A stretch of DNA of 64,000 bases, taken from positions 1,374,001 to 1,438,000 of the forward strand of contig JAIUCV010000004.1 of NCBI GenBank assembly GCA_026724425.1, read 5' to 3'. The translations under genes were made by a program, and so were the position numbers. Origin of the DNA: Erythrophleum ivorense. Its lineage: Eukaryota; Streptophyta; Magnoliopsida; Fabales; Fabaceae. The number at the start of each line of letters is the position of its first letter. The first letter of the stretch is position 1. The notes under the pieces were generated by a model. That model was given only the letters and a program-made list of their open reading frames with translations, ran no database searches and was not told the origin of the DNA. Of the stretch, positions 1-9,704 are shown one piece after another.

Positions 1-993
1 GGGGTTCACATTATGCAACTTTGATAAATTGAATATTGATGTATTCAGTAGTAATTGATGTTCTTCAAATTATAAAAGAAGATGGATTAAATGCAGATCA
101 GAGAGCTGAAGCCAATAGCCTTTTATATTTATTAGGGGATTTTGAATTTGCATTCACATTACATTTGATGAAAAATGTCTTGGGTATCTCAAATGAATTG
201 TTACAAGCATTGCAAAGGAACGATAAGGACATCATCAATGCCATGAACTTAGTTAACATCACAAAGCAGCAGTTACAAACTATGAGGGATAGTGGATGGG
301 AGTCTTTGTTGAGTGAAGTAACTTTATTTTGCAATAAGTATGACATTGACATCCCTAACATGGAAGATATTTATTTGTCTAAAGGGAGATCGCATCATAG
401 AGATAAAGCTCAAGAAGTTACAATAGATCATTACTATTGGGTTGAATTATTTTACACTATTATGGATATGCAACTTCAAGAACTTAATAATCGTTTCACT
501 GAGACAAATACCCAACTGCTCCTTTGTATGGCATGTTTAAATCTGGCCAATTTGTTCTCTACTTTTGATAAGGAAAGATTGATTGAGTTTGCTAAGTTTT
601 ATCCATGTGATTTTTCTCCAACTGATTTAATGATGCTTGATAATTAGCTTGAGACTTACATCATTAATATGTGTAACAATGTTGAATTTGCATCTTTAGA
701 AGGAATTGGTAATCTTGTAGAAAAGCTAGTTGAAACTGGAAGACATATTATTTATCCACAAGTTTATCTTCTCTTGAAGTTAGCAATGATATTACTTGTT
801 GCCACAACAACTGTAGAAAGAGTCTATTCTACTATGAAGATTGTAAAAAATTGACTACGCAATTGAATGGGAGATACATGGATGAATGATTATCTAGTGA
901 CTTATATTGAATGAGATATTTTCAATACCATTGATAATGAATTGATTGTTCAATGATTTTAGAACATGAAATCATGTAGAGGACAATTTTAAG
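1..993 (+). pseudogene. hAT transposase (zinc finger MYM-type 1-like), C-terminal part, broken
   Basis: The translated product resembles plant zf-MYM/TTF-type hAT transposases: an RNase H-like region with helical insertion (203 residues open at 36-647), then the hAT dimerisation region ending in the family-typical ATTTVERVYSTMKIVKN stretch (669-854). Homology continues beyond 854 in the same sense (a methionine-asparagine-aspartate, then TYIE-like segment) to about 993, but stops occur near 645, 853, 888 and 909. The N-terminal zinc finger and first catalytic residues lie outside the window. In an intact element this enzyme would cut and paste the transposon via its terminal repeats. Here it is inactive, and its presence fits the hAT-type terminus at 1078. 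Confidence 0.82.
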
Positions 994-1078
994 GTATGAA
1001 ATTAATTATTTTAATTATTATATTATTATTTTTTAAATTAAATTGCACCCCCACCCTAGGGTCTTGGCTCCCCCACTG
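1..1078 (+). mobile_element. hAT DNA transposon, 3' part (5' end outside window)
   Basis: The left part encodes a decayed hAT transposase. The right end carries a terminal motif that, read on the minus strand, begins CAGTGGGGGAGCCAAGACCC (1059-1078), close to the CAGTGGCGGA-type termini known from plant hAT elements with TTF/MYM-type zinc-finger transposases. The predicted 8-bp target duplication would start with TTGGGACA at 1079, but the left terminus lies outside the window so it cannot be confirmed. A short AT-rich spacer (about 995-1045) separates the coding relic from the terminus. Confidence 0.75.
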
Positions 1079-2037
1079 TTGGGACAAAAGATTCTTTCTA
1101 TTTTGAATGCATTGGTTCACTTAATTAGGTAGGTTGAATTTTGAATTAAAATACTTGCTTTATTAGATTCATCCATATATGTTAATGTTAGATGACTGAT
1201 GCACTTCAAAATTCAAGCATAATTATTAAAAACACTTACTAAAAAATTTTAAACATATCAAATGACTCAAAAATTGGGTTCTTAATGTTATAAAATATAT
1301 GTATGTGTGTGTCAAAAGGAAAAGAGAAAAAAGAGAAGTCTCACATTGCTCAAACAAATGAAGGCCAAAGAGCATAAATACTAACATGTGTTCTTGTTAG
1401 TGTGAAATGGGCCTATGGAGAGAATGGGTTCGCGAGCACAAAAAAAAAACTGGGCCAACTCAATTGAAATCCGCCAATTTCCCCCTTGCATGCGAAGTGA
1501 AAGGCAGACTTGGACAAATTTTGCAAAAAATTATCTTAATTTTTTTTCATTTGAATTTTGAAAACCTTATCCGAAAATCTCCATTTTTAAAGCTTTCAGT
1601 TTAAGCTTTCATGGCTTCTGTCTTTTTTTGGCTTAAATATGCAGGTGGTTTCTAAACATTGAGGAATTGATGGTTATTCATCTTTGTCATTAAGCTGCTC
1701 CAACGTTAAAAAATAGCTCCATTATTACATTTAATCATTGTCTAACGTCTTGCTACTTTGGTGCCTATAAATATCGCATTGCTCACTAAGTTCAATGCAC
1801 CACAGTTACAGACAACATTCGAGCTATTCTTTCCTCTTCTTCTTTGCAACTTCTCTTCGTCCTTGAGTTTTTTATTTTTGCAATTCTGCTTCCCTGTGAC
1901 ATTGCAGAAGAATCGGTTCAATCCTAGGGAATGTTGTCTTATGACGGAATAACTCTCAAGGATAGTGTCCTTATACACGGCACAAATTTATTTTATTCTA
2001 ACAAATTTATTGTTTGCAACAAACAATCTTAAAAGTT
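1079..2037 (+). other. Probable Copia LTR/leader remnant
   Basis: No gene is visible. The segment immediately precedes a Copia gag relic and has the composition expected of an LTR plus leader: a T- and C-rich tract around 1820-1880 and a TG-start candidate near 1311. I could not define an LTR end or a tRNA primer site. Low confidence in the LTR reading. Confidence 0.3.
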
Positions 2038-2397
2038 ATGGAGTCACATAGGAACAATGTCACTGTTTCCAACGATCCTACTGCAACTGCTGTAGGTGCT
2101 AGTTCCTTCGTCCCATTAGCACTACCTCTTATGCCGCTGTCTAGGCCACCACTAGATGTTTCCAAGATTGATGTTTTTGACGGAAAAAAAATTTCAAAGG
2201 TGGCAAGAACATGTCTACTCTATCCTTGACCTACATAGAGTTGCTGCTACACTCACATAGTCTGAGCCTTCGTTAGATATTGACCAAAATCAAAAGATTG
2301 CTTGGGAATATGCCAACAAGGTATGTAGAAATACCATCATTAACATATTGTCCAATGATCTCTTCGATGTTTACTCTATGTACAAGGAAGCAAGTAA
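2038..2397 (+). pseudogene. Copia-type Gag (UBN2) fragment, truncated and frameshifted
   Basis: The reading starts at an ATG (2038) and encodes a low-complexity N-terminus followed by the FDG-x-x-x-x-RWQ signature of plant Copia Gag proteins. The frame breaks at an A homopolymer around 2184-2192. After the shift the characteristic segment with LDLHRVAATLT and WEYANKVCRNTII can be read to about 2390, with an internal TAG near 2258. The remaining Gag, protease, integrase and RT are absent because a minus-strand LTR begins at 2398. Gag would form the virus-like particle of the retrotransposon. This copy is a relic. Confidence 0.75.
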
Positions 2398-3814
2398 TGT
2401 AACACCATAACTTCTAGCTCATTTGATGCCATTTATAAGCTTTGTATTATCAATCCCACAAGATCATATGAAAGAGGGATGAAAATAATAAATTTTTTTC
2501 ACGTTGCGCTATGTCAAAAAAATTCAATTTGGTATCACGTGGACTGTGTGAGCTCATACTATACTTTCTCATATTTAATTTCATTATTACAACTCATTTG
2601 TATCACAAAAACATGCCTACAACCCATGGAAACCGAAATGGAGCTCAAGATAAACAAGCACATTTTCGGCCAGATTTGCTCCATTTTCTAACCCAACTTT
2701 GGAAAATCATAACTAAATTTAGAAAATTTGAAATAGTATAATCTTCATCATTATGGAAACCTTAGGATGTCTGATTCACACTAAAAATACGCCCATGTCA
2801 TAAAATTCATCACACAGGACGTTTGACATCCAAAAATCTATAGAGTCACTGGCTGCCTGGGCTGTTGTTCAGTTTACTGATACAACTTTCTGAAATTGAT
2901 AACTAATTCTATAAAAATCGAAATCACACACATTCAGTCATTCTGGAAAGCTACAAATGTTAAATTGATAGTAAAAATAATTCCAGAATGAAACAGATAC
3001 GTGTAGTCAGCTGGACCCTATGGAACAGTAACTGGACTCATGGGCACTACTGATACTGACAGTTAAACATGCATAACTCACTGCTCAGACATCCAAATGA
3101 GGTGATCTCGGTGGCCACAGAAAACTTATGACCTATAGTTTATTCATGTAAAATTTCATAAGCATTGGACACCATTTGGCCATCGGGTGACACAGAATTC
3201 AAAATTGCCAGTATGAACAGTACCCATACCAGAATCCATGAAAAATCTCAACTTTGAAAATTCATCAAATATTCTCTAGGTCTCCAAAAATTATGATCTT
3301 TAGCTTCCCAAAAATCTCTTAATGAGACCTAATTGCATGCCAAGTTTCAGGGCAAGACTAACTCATTTGGCTAAAAAATGGCATAGGGTTCCATTATGAT
3401 CAATTTTGGCTCCATATTGGGTATCAAAATTGCCAAATGAATTTTCCTTGGTCTTGGTACCTTTTGGGCAAGTTTAAAAGCATATTTAAGACTTGTGTGA
3501 GATTCCCAAATGGTCCCAAACCTCATGCATCTCATTTTGGCCATTCCACCCACACTTATGCATACTTCCATCAAAATTCCATATTGCACACTTTAGCATT
3601 TCATACTCAAAATCAGTGCTATGGGTCATATATCATTTTCATACATCTAAACATCATATAATAGTATATTTACATGTGTCCCAAGGTTCATGGTACATAT
3701 ATAACATCATATACATTATGAACCATCATTATGGTTCCAAAATGGGAAAAATAATACATAAGCTTGTCAATCCTTGCTCTTCATGGTTGTTGGCTCCCTT
3801 CACCATAATTACTT

Positions 3815-4065
3815 TGTTAGAGATAGAGAAAGCCCAGCCCACTTGCAAGATGCTAACACAGCTATCGGAGATACCCATAACAGTTAGGATACTGATATTA
3901 GAATCTGATATGATTGTAGATTATATATACTTGTTGAGATATTCCCACTATATCTCTCTCTCTTCGATATGTGTATTCCCTATATATGCAGAACTGTAAC
4001 TTTACTTTCATCATCGAATATACACGATCACTTTTACTTTCACTATTTTCTATTGATTTCTATCT
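3815..4065 (+). repeat. 5' LTR of Copia element (251 bp)
   Basis: Starts TGTTAGAGATAGAGAAAGCC and ends TTTCTATCT immediately before the primer site. It aligns over its full length without gaps to 9454-9704 with ten differences. TATA-like runs occur at about 3921-3928 and 3980-3987, a plausible promoter. The 3' end lacks the usual terminal CA. Confidence 0.95.
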
Positions 4066-4077
4066 TGGTATCAGAGC
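4066..4077 (+). promoter_or_regulatory. Primer binding site, tRNA-iMet type
   Basis: TGGTATCAGAGC is the standard plant initiator tRNA-Met complementary primer site and directly abuts the 5' LTR, fixing its end at 4065. Confidence 0.93.
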
Positions 4078-4094
4078 TTTACACGGCACGAGCC

Positions 4095-4901
4095 ATGTAT
4101 GCTTCCACCAATACTCAGTCAAGCAGCAGCAACGCAGCTTCCAGTGTCAACCCCTCACAAAGTTCGATGATGGCACCGCTTTCAACTACTGTCACAAAAG
4201 CTGTGTCTCTAACCTCCGTGGGCAGTCCTGTCAAGCTGGACAGGAATAACTACTTGCTCTGGCAGTTCGCGATACTACCCATAATACGTGGCCATCGAAT
4301 GGATCATCTCCTTCAAGGACCTTCAGGTTGTCCTCCAGCCTTCATTGATGTCGGCAACGAAAGACATCAAAACCCAGCGTATGATGACTGGGTTGCTTCA
4401 GATCAGCTCCTTCTTGGGTGGTTGTACACCACTCTCTCTTCTGATGTCGCGACTCAACTTGTGAATTATGAAACAGCTTTCGAATTGTGGAATGCAGCAA
4501 AGCAACTAACAGCCTCTCACACATGAGCTCGGATCAATCTATACCGCAATGAGCTTCAGCGCACCAAAAAGGGGTCTATGAAGATGGAAGAGTATCTTAC
4601 CAAAATGAAGACCATCGCTGACAACTTAGCACTTGCCAGTAATCCTATTTCCACAAATGATTTTACATCTCAGATTCTTACAGGATTAGATGGAGATTAC
4701 AACCCTATTGTCTATCAACTTCTTGAGAAAGATATGTTGAGTTAGGTCAAACTGCAAGCTGCACTACTGACGTATGAGATAAGGCTTGAACAGTTAAATG
4801 AATTCTCAAACCTTACCCTTGGTTCGCAAGCCAACCTAGTCACCTCCTCCAAAAATAATAGACAATCATACGGAAAAACATCCCATTCAAGAGGAAGAGG
4901 A
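4095..4901 (+). pseudogene. Copia gag
   Basis: The ATG at 4095 opens a serine/alanine-rich N-terminus, then a Gag core with LDRNNYLLWQ and DDWVASDQLLLGWLYTTLS, typical of plant Copia capsid proteins. A TGA at 4524-4526 interrupts it. Homology continues in frame with a KMEEYL-TKMKTIADNLA segment, then a TAG near 4743 and a TGA at 4902. Downstream frame 4905 continues with the zinc knuckle, so gag and pol were one frame. The product would be the structural capsid protein. Here it is a pseudogene. Confidence 0.9.
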
Positions 4902-4904
4902 TGA

Positions 4905-5402
4905 GTGACTCAACAAGGACGTGGCAGATATCAACATCGCAGAGTTACGTGTCAGTTGTGTGGAAAAGAGGGCCATCCCGCAGCCACGTGTTACTTCCGC
5001 TTTGATCAATCTTACATGGGTACCTTACCAGGTTCACAACAACGTGATCAGCAACAGAGTCCCACCTACTACTCAGCATTCACAGCCACTCCAAGTACTG
5101 TCGATGATTCGAATTGGTATGCTAACACTAGGGCAAATTCTCATGTGACCAATGACTCCTCTCAACTTGAAAACACTCTGCCAAACTTACGTAAAATGAG
5201 CTTTATTATTGGTAATGGTGATAAGATACCTATTGCTCATATTGGACATAGTAATTTGATAGCTAAAAATGGCAAGAAATTAATACTCAAGAAAGTCCTC
5301 CATACTCCTCATATTATACGTAATCTTCTAAGTGTTTCGAAGTTCACCAATGATAATGATGTCTTCTTAGAATTTCACTCCCGTGTTTGCTTTGTGAAGG
5401 AC
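4905..5402 (+). pseudogene. Copia zinc knuckle and protease, active-site motif altered
   Basis: Residues 16-29 form a zinc knuckle (CQLCGKEGHPAATC). The aspartic protease follows, with WYANTRANSH at residues 71-80 where the family has an aspartate-threonine/serine-glycine triad. The first residue reads N (AAC, 5124-5126) and the third R (AGG, 5130-5132). Both changes are single G-to-A transitions from the family codons, so this protease cannot be active. The flap and hydrophobic segments (KVLHTPHIIRNLLSVSKF) are recognisable. The frame ends in TAG at 5403. Confidence 0.9.
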
Positions 5403-6452
5403 TAGAGGACAGGAGCAATTCTATTATGCGGGATACTTGATGATGGGCTTTATAAATTCAAAGGCATAACAGAAAATAAGGCTATGCCAGTTTGCTTAGC
5501 AGCTATTCAATATAATAAACTCTCAGATGATGATCTCGTATCATGGCATCGACGACTGGGACATCCATCATTTACCATTTTATCTAAAATTCTTCGCACT
5601 TGTAATTTTCAATTTAGCAATAAAGATATTCCTTTTTGTGAGGCATGCTAGTTTGGAAAAATGAAAAATTTGCCATTTGAGAACTCAATTTCACATGCTG
5701 CTAGACCATTAGATCTTATTCATACTGATGTTTGGGGGCCGTCTCCTATACCGTCTGTTATTGGGTTCAGATACTATGTTCATTTTATTGATGATTTTAG
5801 TCGTTTTACCTGGATTTACCCACTTAAGAACAAAAGTGAAGTCAAAGGTGCATTTATTCAATTTAAAAATATGGTAGAGAATTTATTCGAGAGGAGAATT
5901 AAAATTTTACAGAGTGATGGAGGAGGTGAATACAGAGGTCTTCTTGAAACTTTGAACAACTCAAGAATTCAACTCAGACTCTCATGTCCGTATACCTCTG
6001 CACAAAATGGAAGGGCAGAAAGAAAACATAGACATATTGTTGAGTTGGGTCTCACATTGCTTGCTCAGGCAAACATGCCACTACTGTATTGGTGGGAATC
6101 TTTTCAAACTGCAACTCATCTCATTAACTTATTGCCTACCTCTATCCTTGCAGGAAAATCTCCGTTTCAGGCCCTTCACAACAAAGAGCCAGATTATACC
6201 AAACTTAAAACGTTTGGTTGTGCATGCTATCCCTGCATGCAACCCTATAATCAACATAAGCTTCAAGTTCATTCAACCAGATGTGTGTTTTTGGGACTTA
6301 GCAGTCAGCACAAGGGATACAAGTGTCTCTCCACTACTGGAAAAATTCTCATATCACGGCATGTTGTTTTCAATGAGAAAGAGTTTTCCTTTGCTTCTGG
6401 ATTTTTACACATAGAAAACCCATGTTTACAGGCCCAGCACCATCAAGTCTAA
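5403..6452 (+). pseudogene. Copia GAG-pre-integrase and integrase
   Basis: The pre-integrase zinc-binding module is visible as W-HRRLGHPS and a later C-x-x-C (about 5545-5649), with a TAG at 5649-5651 right after it. The integrase core (5661-6452, 263 residues) shows HTDVWGP, QSDGGGEY and NGRAERKHR, which supply the two aspartates and the glutamate of the DDE triad, followed by the conserved FGCACYP and KGYKCL regions. The enzyme would insert element cDNA into host DNA. The residues look preserved but upstream and downstream frame breaks make it unusable. The frame shifts to another phase near 6430. Confidence 0.92.
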
Positions 6453-7720
6453 ATGTGCTTCCATTCTGCCTACAACAAGTGAGCACTTCACATGCCCAGC
6501 TCTCTACTGAATGTGAAACCACAAATGGGCTCAGTGCATGTAACCAAAGCCCAATAGTTTATAATATTCTTCCAGCAACATGTAATGGGCCCAACTCAGA
6601 TCCTGATGATTCCCCAGCTGAAACTGAATCAAATAGAGGTGAAGCCATGTGTGCGACTAACCAGTGCTCACCCCCTGACATTGACACATCACATGCGGAT
6701 GCTGCAAGTGACACCACTCATACTCATACTCTTGAATCAACCCCACATGTACCTACTCATCAGATGACTACTCGTGCACAAAAAGGGATATTTAAACCCA
6801 AATATCCATTTGTGGGCCTTATTTCTGAGAAATCTAGTGAGGACATTGAGCCAACAACAACCATTGAAGCCTTAACTTCTTCATCTTGGAAAGCCGCAAT
6901 GGTCTCTGAGTATGAAGCCCTCATGAAAAACAAGACATGGCGTCTCGTTCCTCCTCCCAGCAATCACAAAGTTGTAGACTATCGATGGATTTTTAAAACC
7001 AAATATAATGCTGATGGGAGTGTCCAATGCCACAAAGCTAGGTTGGTGGCAAAGGGCTTCCAGCAAGATGCAGGAGTCAACTTCGGTGCTACATTTAGCC
7101 CTGTCGCCAAAATCACTACCATACGCCTTGTGCTCGCCATTGCCGTAAGTCTTGACTGGCTAATTAAGCAAGTTGATATTAATAATGCCTTCTTGAATGG
7201 CTATATCACAGAAGATGTCTACATGTCACAGCCAGAAGGATTCATTGATCCAATCAGGCCCCATTATGTATGCAAGTTAGACAGAGCTCTTTATGGCCTT
7301 AAGCAGGCCCCACGAGCATGGTTTGAAAGACTGAGACAAGTTCTCTTTGATTGGGGATTTCATAACTCCAAGAGTGACAGCTCACTCTTTACTTTGCATC
7401 ATGAATAATACGTGATCATCATCCTAGTATACGTTGATGACATACTAGTGACAGGGAATGATGCCACTCAGCTCCAGGTATTTACTCACAAGCTCAATAG
7501 AACCTTCTCTCTAAAGGATCTAGGAGATCTCCATTATTTCCTTGGTTTCGAAGTCCAATGTAACAGTTCTGGTTTGCACCTGAGTTAAACTAAATACACT
7601 GAAAATCTATTAAGGAAAAATAACATGCTATATGCAGTGCCATGCAACACACCTATGGCAACAGGGAAACTACTAACGGCAGAAGAAGGTATTCTCCTTG
7701 ATGATCATACTAAGTTCAGG
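6422..7720 (+). pseudogene. Copia reverse transcriptase
   Basis: After a proline/threonine-rich linker the RT begins around 6880 with WKAAMVSEYEALMKNKTW, then the WIFKTKYNADG, KARLVAKGFQQ and QVDINNAFLNG motifs and the GLKQAPRAWF segment. A TAA at 7406-7408 precedes the catalytic YVDD (7430-7441, intact), and a second TAA lies near 7584. RT copies the element RNA into DNA. The frame here (phase of 6422) differs from that of the integrase, indicating a one- or two-base indel near 6430. Confidence 0.92.
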
Positions 7721-8065
7721 AAAGCGATTAGGGCGCTTCAGTATTTAACCAATACGAGGCCTGACATTGCTCATTCTGTTAATCTTCTCAGTCAGTTTCT
7801 CTCTAAACCAACATCAGCCCATTGGCAAGCTATAAAACGTCTTTTTCGCTACCTGAAGGGTACACCTAGGTATGGGTTATTCTTTAAACGCTCTCCTCAC
7901 ATGATCGTCACTGCCTACTCGGATGCAAACTGGGCCGTTTGTCCTTCTGATAGGAGATTAGTCTCTGGCTATCGTGTATTCTTAGGAGATTCCCTTGTAT
8001 CTTAGGCATTTAAAAAGCAAAATGTTGTGGCACACTTTAGCATAGAATTGGAATACCGTGCTCTG

Positions 8066-8080
8066 GCCAATACTGCAGCT
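8066..8080 (+). repeat. 15-bp direct repeat, left flank of captured gene fragment
   Basis: GCCAATACTGCAGCT belongs to the Copia RNase H frame and is repeated exactly at 9127-9141 on the other side of the foreign insert. Confidence 0.95.
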
Positions 8081-9126
8081 TGCCATTTCTCACCATGTTT
8101 TAGTTCAGCAGCAACAGACCTTTTCAATACTTCCTTCTGGTTCTCCTCAGTTCCATGTTGAAGTTCAAATTTATAATACAAGGCCCAGAAATCCCCGATA
8201 TCAGGAGCTAGAGTCACTGCCTTGTTCAGCTAAGTCCTAGCTTTGTCCACTTTCCTGTCATGCCAGAATAGCTTTGCCACAACAGCAATGACATGAGGAT
8301 CATGATCACATTTCTTGAGGGCATCCATACTCTTACTTTTATGCTGGGGGCAAGGAACCATCTCAATTGATGCTGCCCACAAAATACCACTGTTTGGACA
8401 CTCTTGCAGTGCTTTTGCCATCAAAATATCAGCTTCCTCCTTATTTCCATGCTTCAATTCTGCTCTAACCGCAGCTAGCCAGAGTTCAGGGTTCTGAGGA
8501 TTTTTCTTCCAAACCATGGTGAGAACTACATGAGCTTTACTCAGTCCATTTATCTCCTCTTCAAGATTCGTAAGAGAGAGCCATAAAGGAATACAATTAT
8601 GACAGTTTTTCAGTCCAGACTCAAACTTTCTTAGCTTCCTTCAGGTGCTCAAGTTGTTCCTCATGTTTATCAAGCTGTTTTGCAGCCTGAGCAAGCCATT
8701 CCTTAAGCTGGCCAAGCATCAGCCACAATTTAAAGAATGAAGGGAAAAGCTCCAGCCCTTCATCTAACAACCTTCTTTCCTCATCAATATTTCCCAGTTC
8801 TCTCTCAACAATTGCAGATTTCATCCATACTCTTTTTGTACCTCCTCTCTCCCGAGCTTTAGCCAACAGCATTCTAGCTCTCTCAGGTTCATGGTTTTCA
8901 AATTCCAGCTTAAAAGCAGCTAACCATATTTCCTCAGAATTGGGAATGGAAGTATAAGCTTCTTGGAGAATTGCACGAGCTGCAGGCACATCCCTAGCAA
9001 GCCACTTCTCTTTCGCACCCATAAGCCAGAGAACTTCAGCCTGTGGTCTGTAGGTAACTGCTTTACGAAGTAAAGCATCAAGGGATTCTCTGGTTCCATG
9101 ACTCTTTTCAAGCTACACTGCTTTGA
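8081..9126 (-). pseudogene. STA1: PRP6/STABILIZED1-like U5 snRNP splicing factor, internal-to-C-terminal fragment captured in Copia element
   Basis: Read on the minus strand, the segment encodes about 349 residues of HAT/TPR-like repeats matching the C-terminal third of plant PRP6 (STA1), a bridging protein of the U4/U6.U5 tri-snRNP. Recognisable blocks are SLDALLRKAV, AEVLWLMGAKEKW, NSEEIWLAAFKLEFEN, ERARMLLAKARERGGT, FPSFFKLWLMLGQL, IPLWLSL, ELWLAAVRAELKHGN, NSGILWAASIEM, DPHVIAVVAKLFWHD, and APDIGDFWALYYKFELQHG. Similarity starts abruptly at the right edge and stops after GEKWQA at the left edge, before the native C-terminus. Defects are a TAG near 9112, a frameshift near 8621 and a TAG near 8222. 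No introns interrupt the match, so either the source is intronless here or it was spliced. It is a gene fragment, not a working gene. Confidence 0.93.
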
Positions 9127-9141
9127 GCCAATACTGCAGCT
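9127..9141 (+). repeat. 15-bp direct repeat, right flank of captured gene fragment
   Basis: Exact second copy of the Copia 15-mer at 8066-8080. The Copia frame resumes here with ALANTAAEVVW-like coding. Confidence 0.95.
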
Positions 9142-9440
9142 GAAGTTGTATGGATCAAATATGTATTATCTGAGCTTAAAGTTTCAGCAATCAGACCACC
9201 TACTGTCTGGTGCGATAACATGGGTGCAGGTGCTCTTGTTGAAAATCCTGTGTACCATGCTCGGACTAAGCACATCGAGATAGACGTACACTTCATTCGT
9301 GATCAGGTCCTCACTAGTCAACTCACTGTTTGTTATGTACCTACTTGCGAGCAGACTGCAGACTGCCTCACAAAGCCATTAAGTCACTCCCGCTTCTCAT
9401 ATTCTTCGCCGCAAACTTAGGCTACTGGAAGTACCCCTGC

Positions 9441-9453
9441 GTTTGAGGGAGGA
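9441..9453 (+). promoter_or_regulatory. Copia polypurine tract
   Basis: GTTTGAGGGAGGA ends one base before the 3' LTR, the expected position of the plus-strand primer. Confidence 0.88.
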
Positions 9454-9704
9454 TGTTAGAGATAGAGAAAGCCCAGCCCACTTGCAAGATGCTAACGCAG
9501 CTATCGGAGATACCCATAGCAATTAGGATACTGATATTAGAATCTAATATGATTATAGATTATATATACTTGTTGAGATATTCCCGCTATATCTCTCTCT
9601 CTTCGATATGTGTATTCCCTATATATGCAGAACTGTAACTCTGCTTTCATCATCGAATATACACGATCACTTTTACTTTCATTATTTTCTGTTGATTTCT
9701 ATCT
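9454..9704 (+). repeat. 3' LTR of Copia element (251 bp)
   Basis: Ungapped match to 3815-4065. Followed directly by the TSD TACTT (9705-9709) and the continuation of the interrupted gypsy LTR, which resumes at GATCCACCTAA. Confidence 0.95.

Larger units (their letters stand above)
7721..9420 (+). pseudogene. Copia RNase H, split by a captured host gene fragment
   Basis: The N-terminal part (to 8080) includes FRKAIRALQYLTNTRPDIAH, the YSDANWA motif with its catalytic aspartate and the YRALANTAA segment. A TAG lies at 8003-8005. The C-terminal part resumes at 9127 with the same ALANTAA-coding bases, then WCDNMGA, HARTKHIEID and the PTCEQTADCLTKPL end. Between them lies 8081-9126, antisense PRP6/STA1 sequence. 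The insert plus duplicated 15 bases is 1061 bp, which moves the frame by exactly the observed phase difference between the two halves. The enzyme would degrade the RNA strand during reverse transcription. Confidence 0.93.
3815..9704 (+). mobile_element. Copia LTR retrotransposon, two LTRs and TSD, non-functional
   Basis: The 5890-bp element has two 251-bp LTRs, an initiator-methionine tRNA primer site directly after the 5' LTR, a polypurine tract directly before the 3' LTR and a 5-bp target duplication TACTT (3810-3814 and 9705-9709). Gag, zinc knuckle, protease, integrase, RT and RNase H follow in Copia order. All parts are interrupted by stops and at least one frameshift (near 6430). Its RNase H region carries a 1.05-kb foreign insert from a PRP6/STA1-like gene. 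Small LTRs and methionine primer are compatible with the Ale/Retrofit lineage, but I assign that only tentatively. It sits inside an older gypsy LTR. Confidence 0.95.

Noticed and set aside
2479..3999. Plus-strand open frames of 60-170 residues (e.g. 3493-3999) as genes
   Set aside because: They lie in the antisense of a gypsy LTR, recur at 60282-60479 as decay products, and partly overlap the Copia LTR.
8002..9022. Minus-strand frames as a functional splicing-factor gene
   Set aside because: Bounded by Copia sequence on both sides, truncated at both ends, with two stops and a frameshift.
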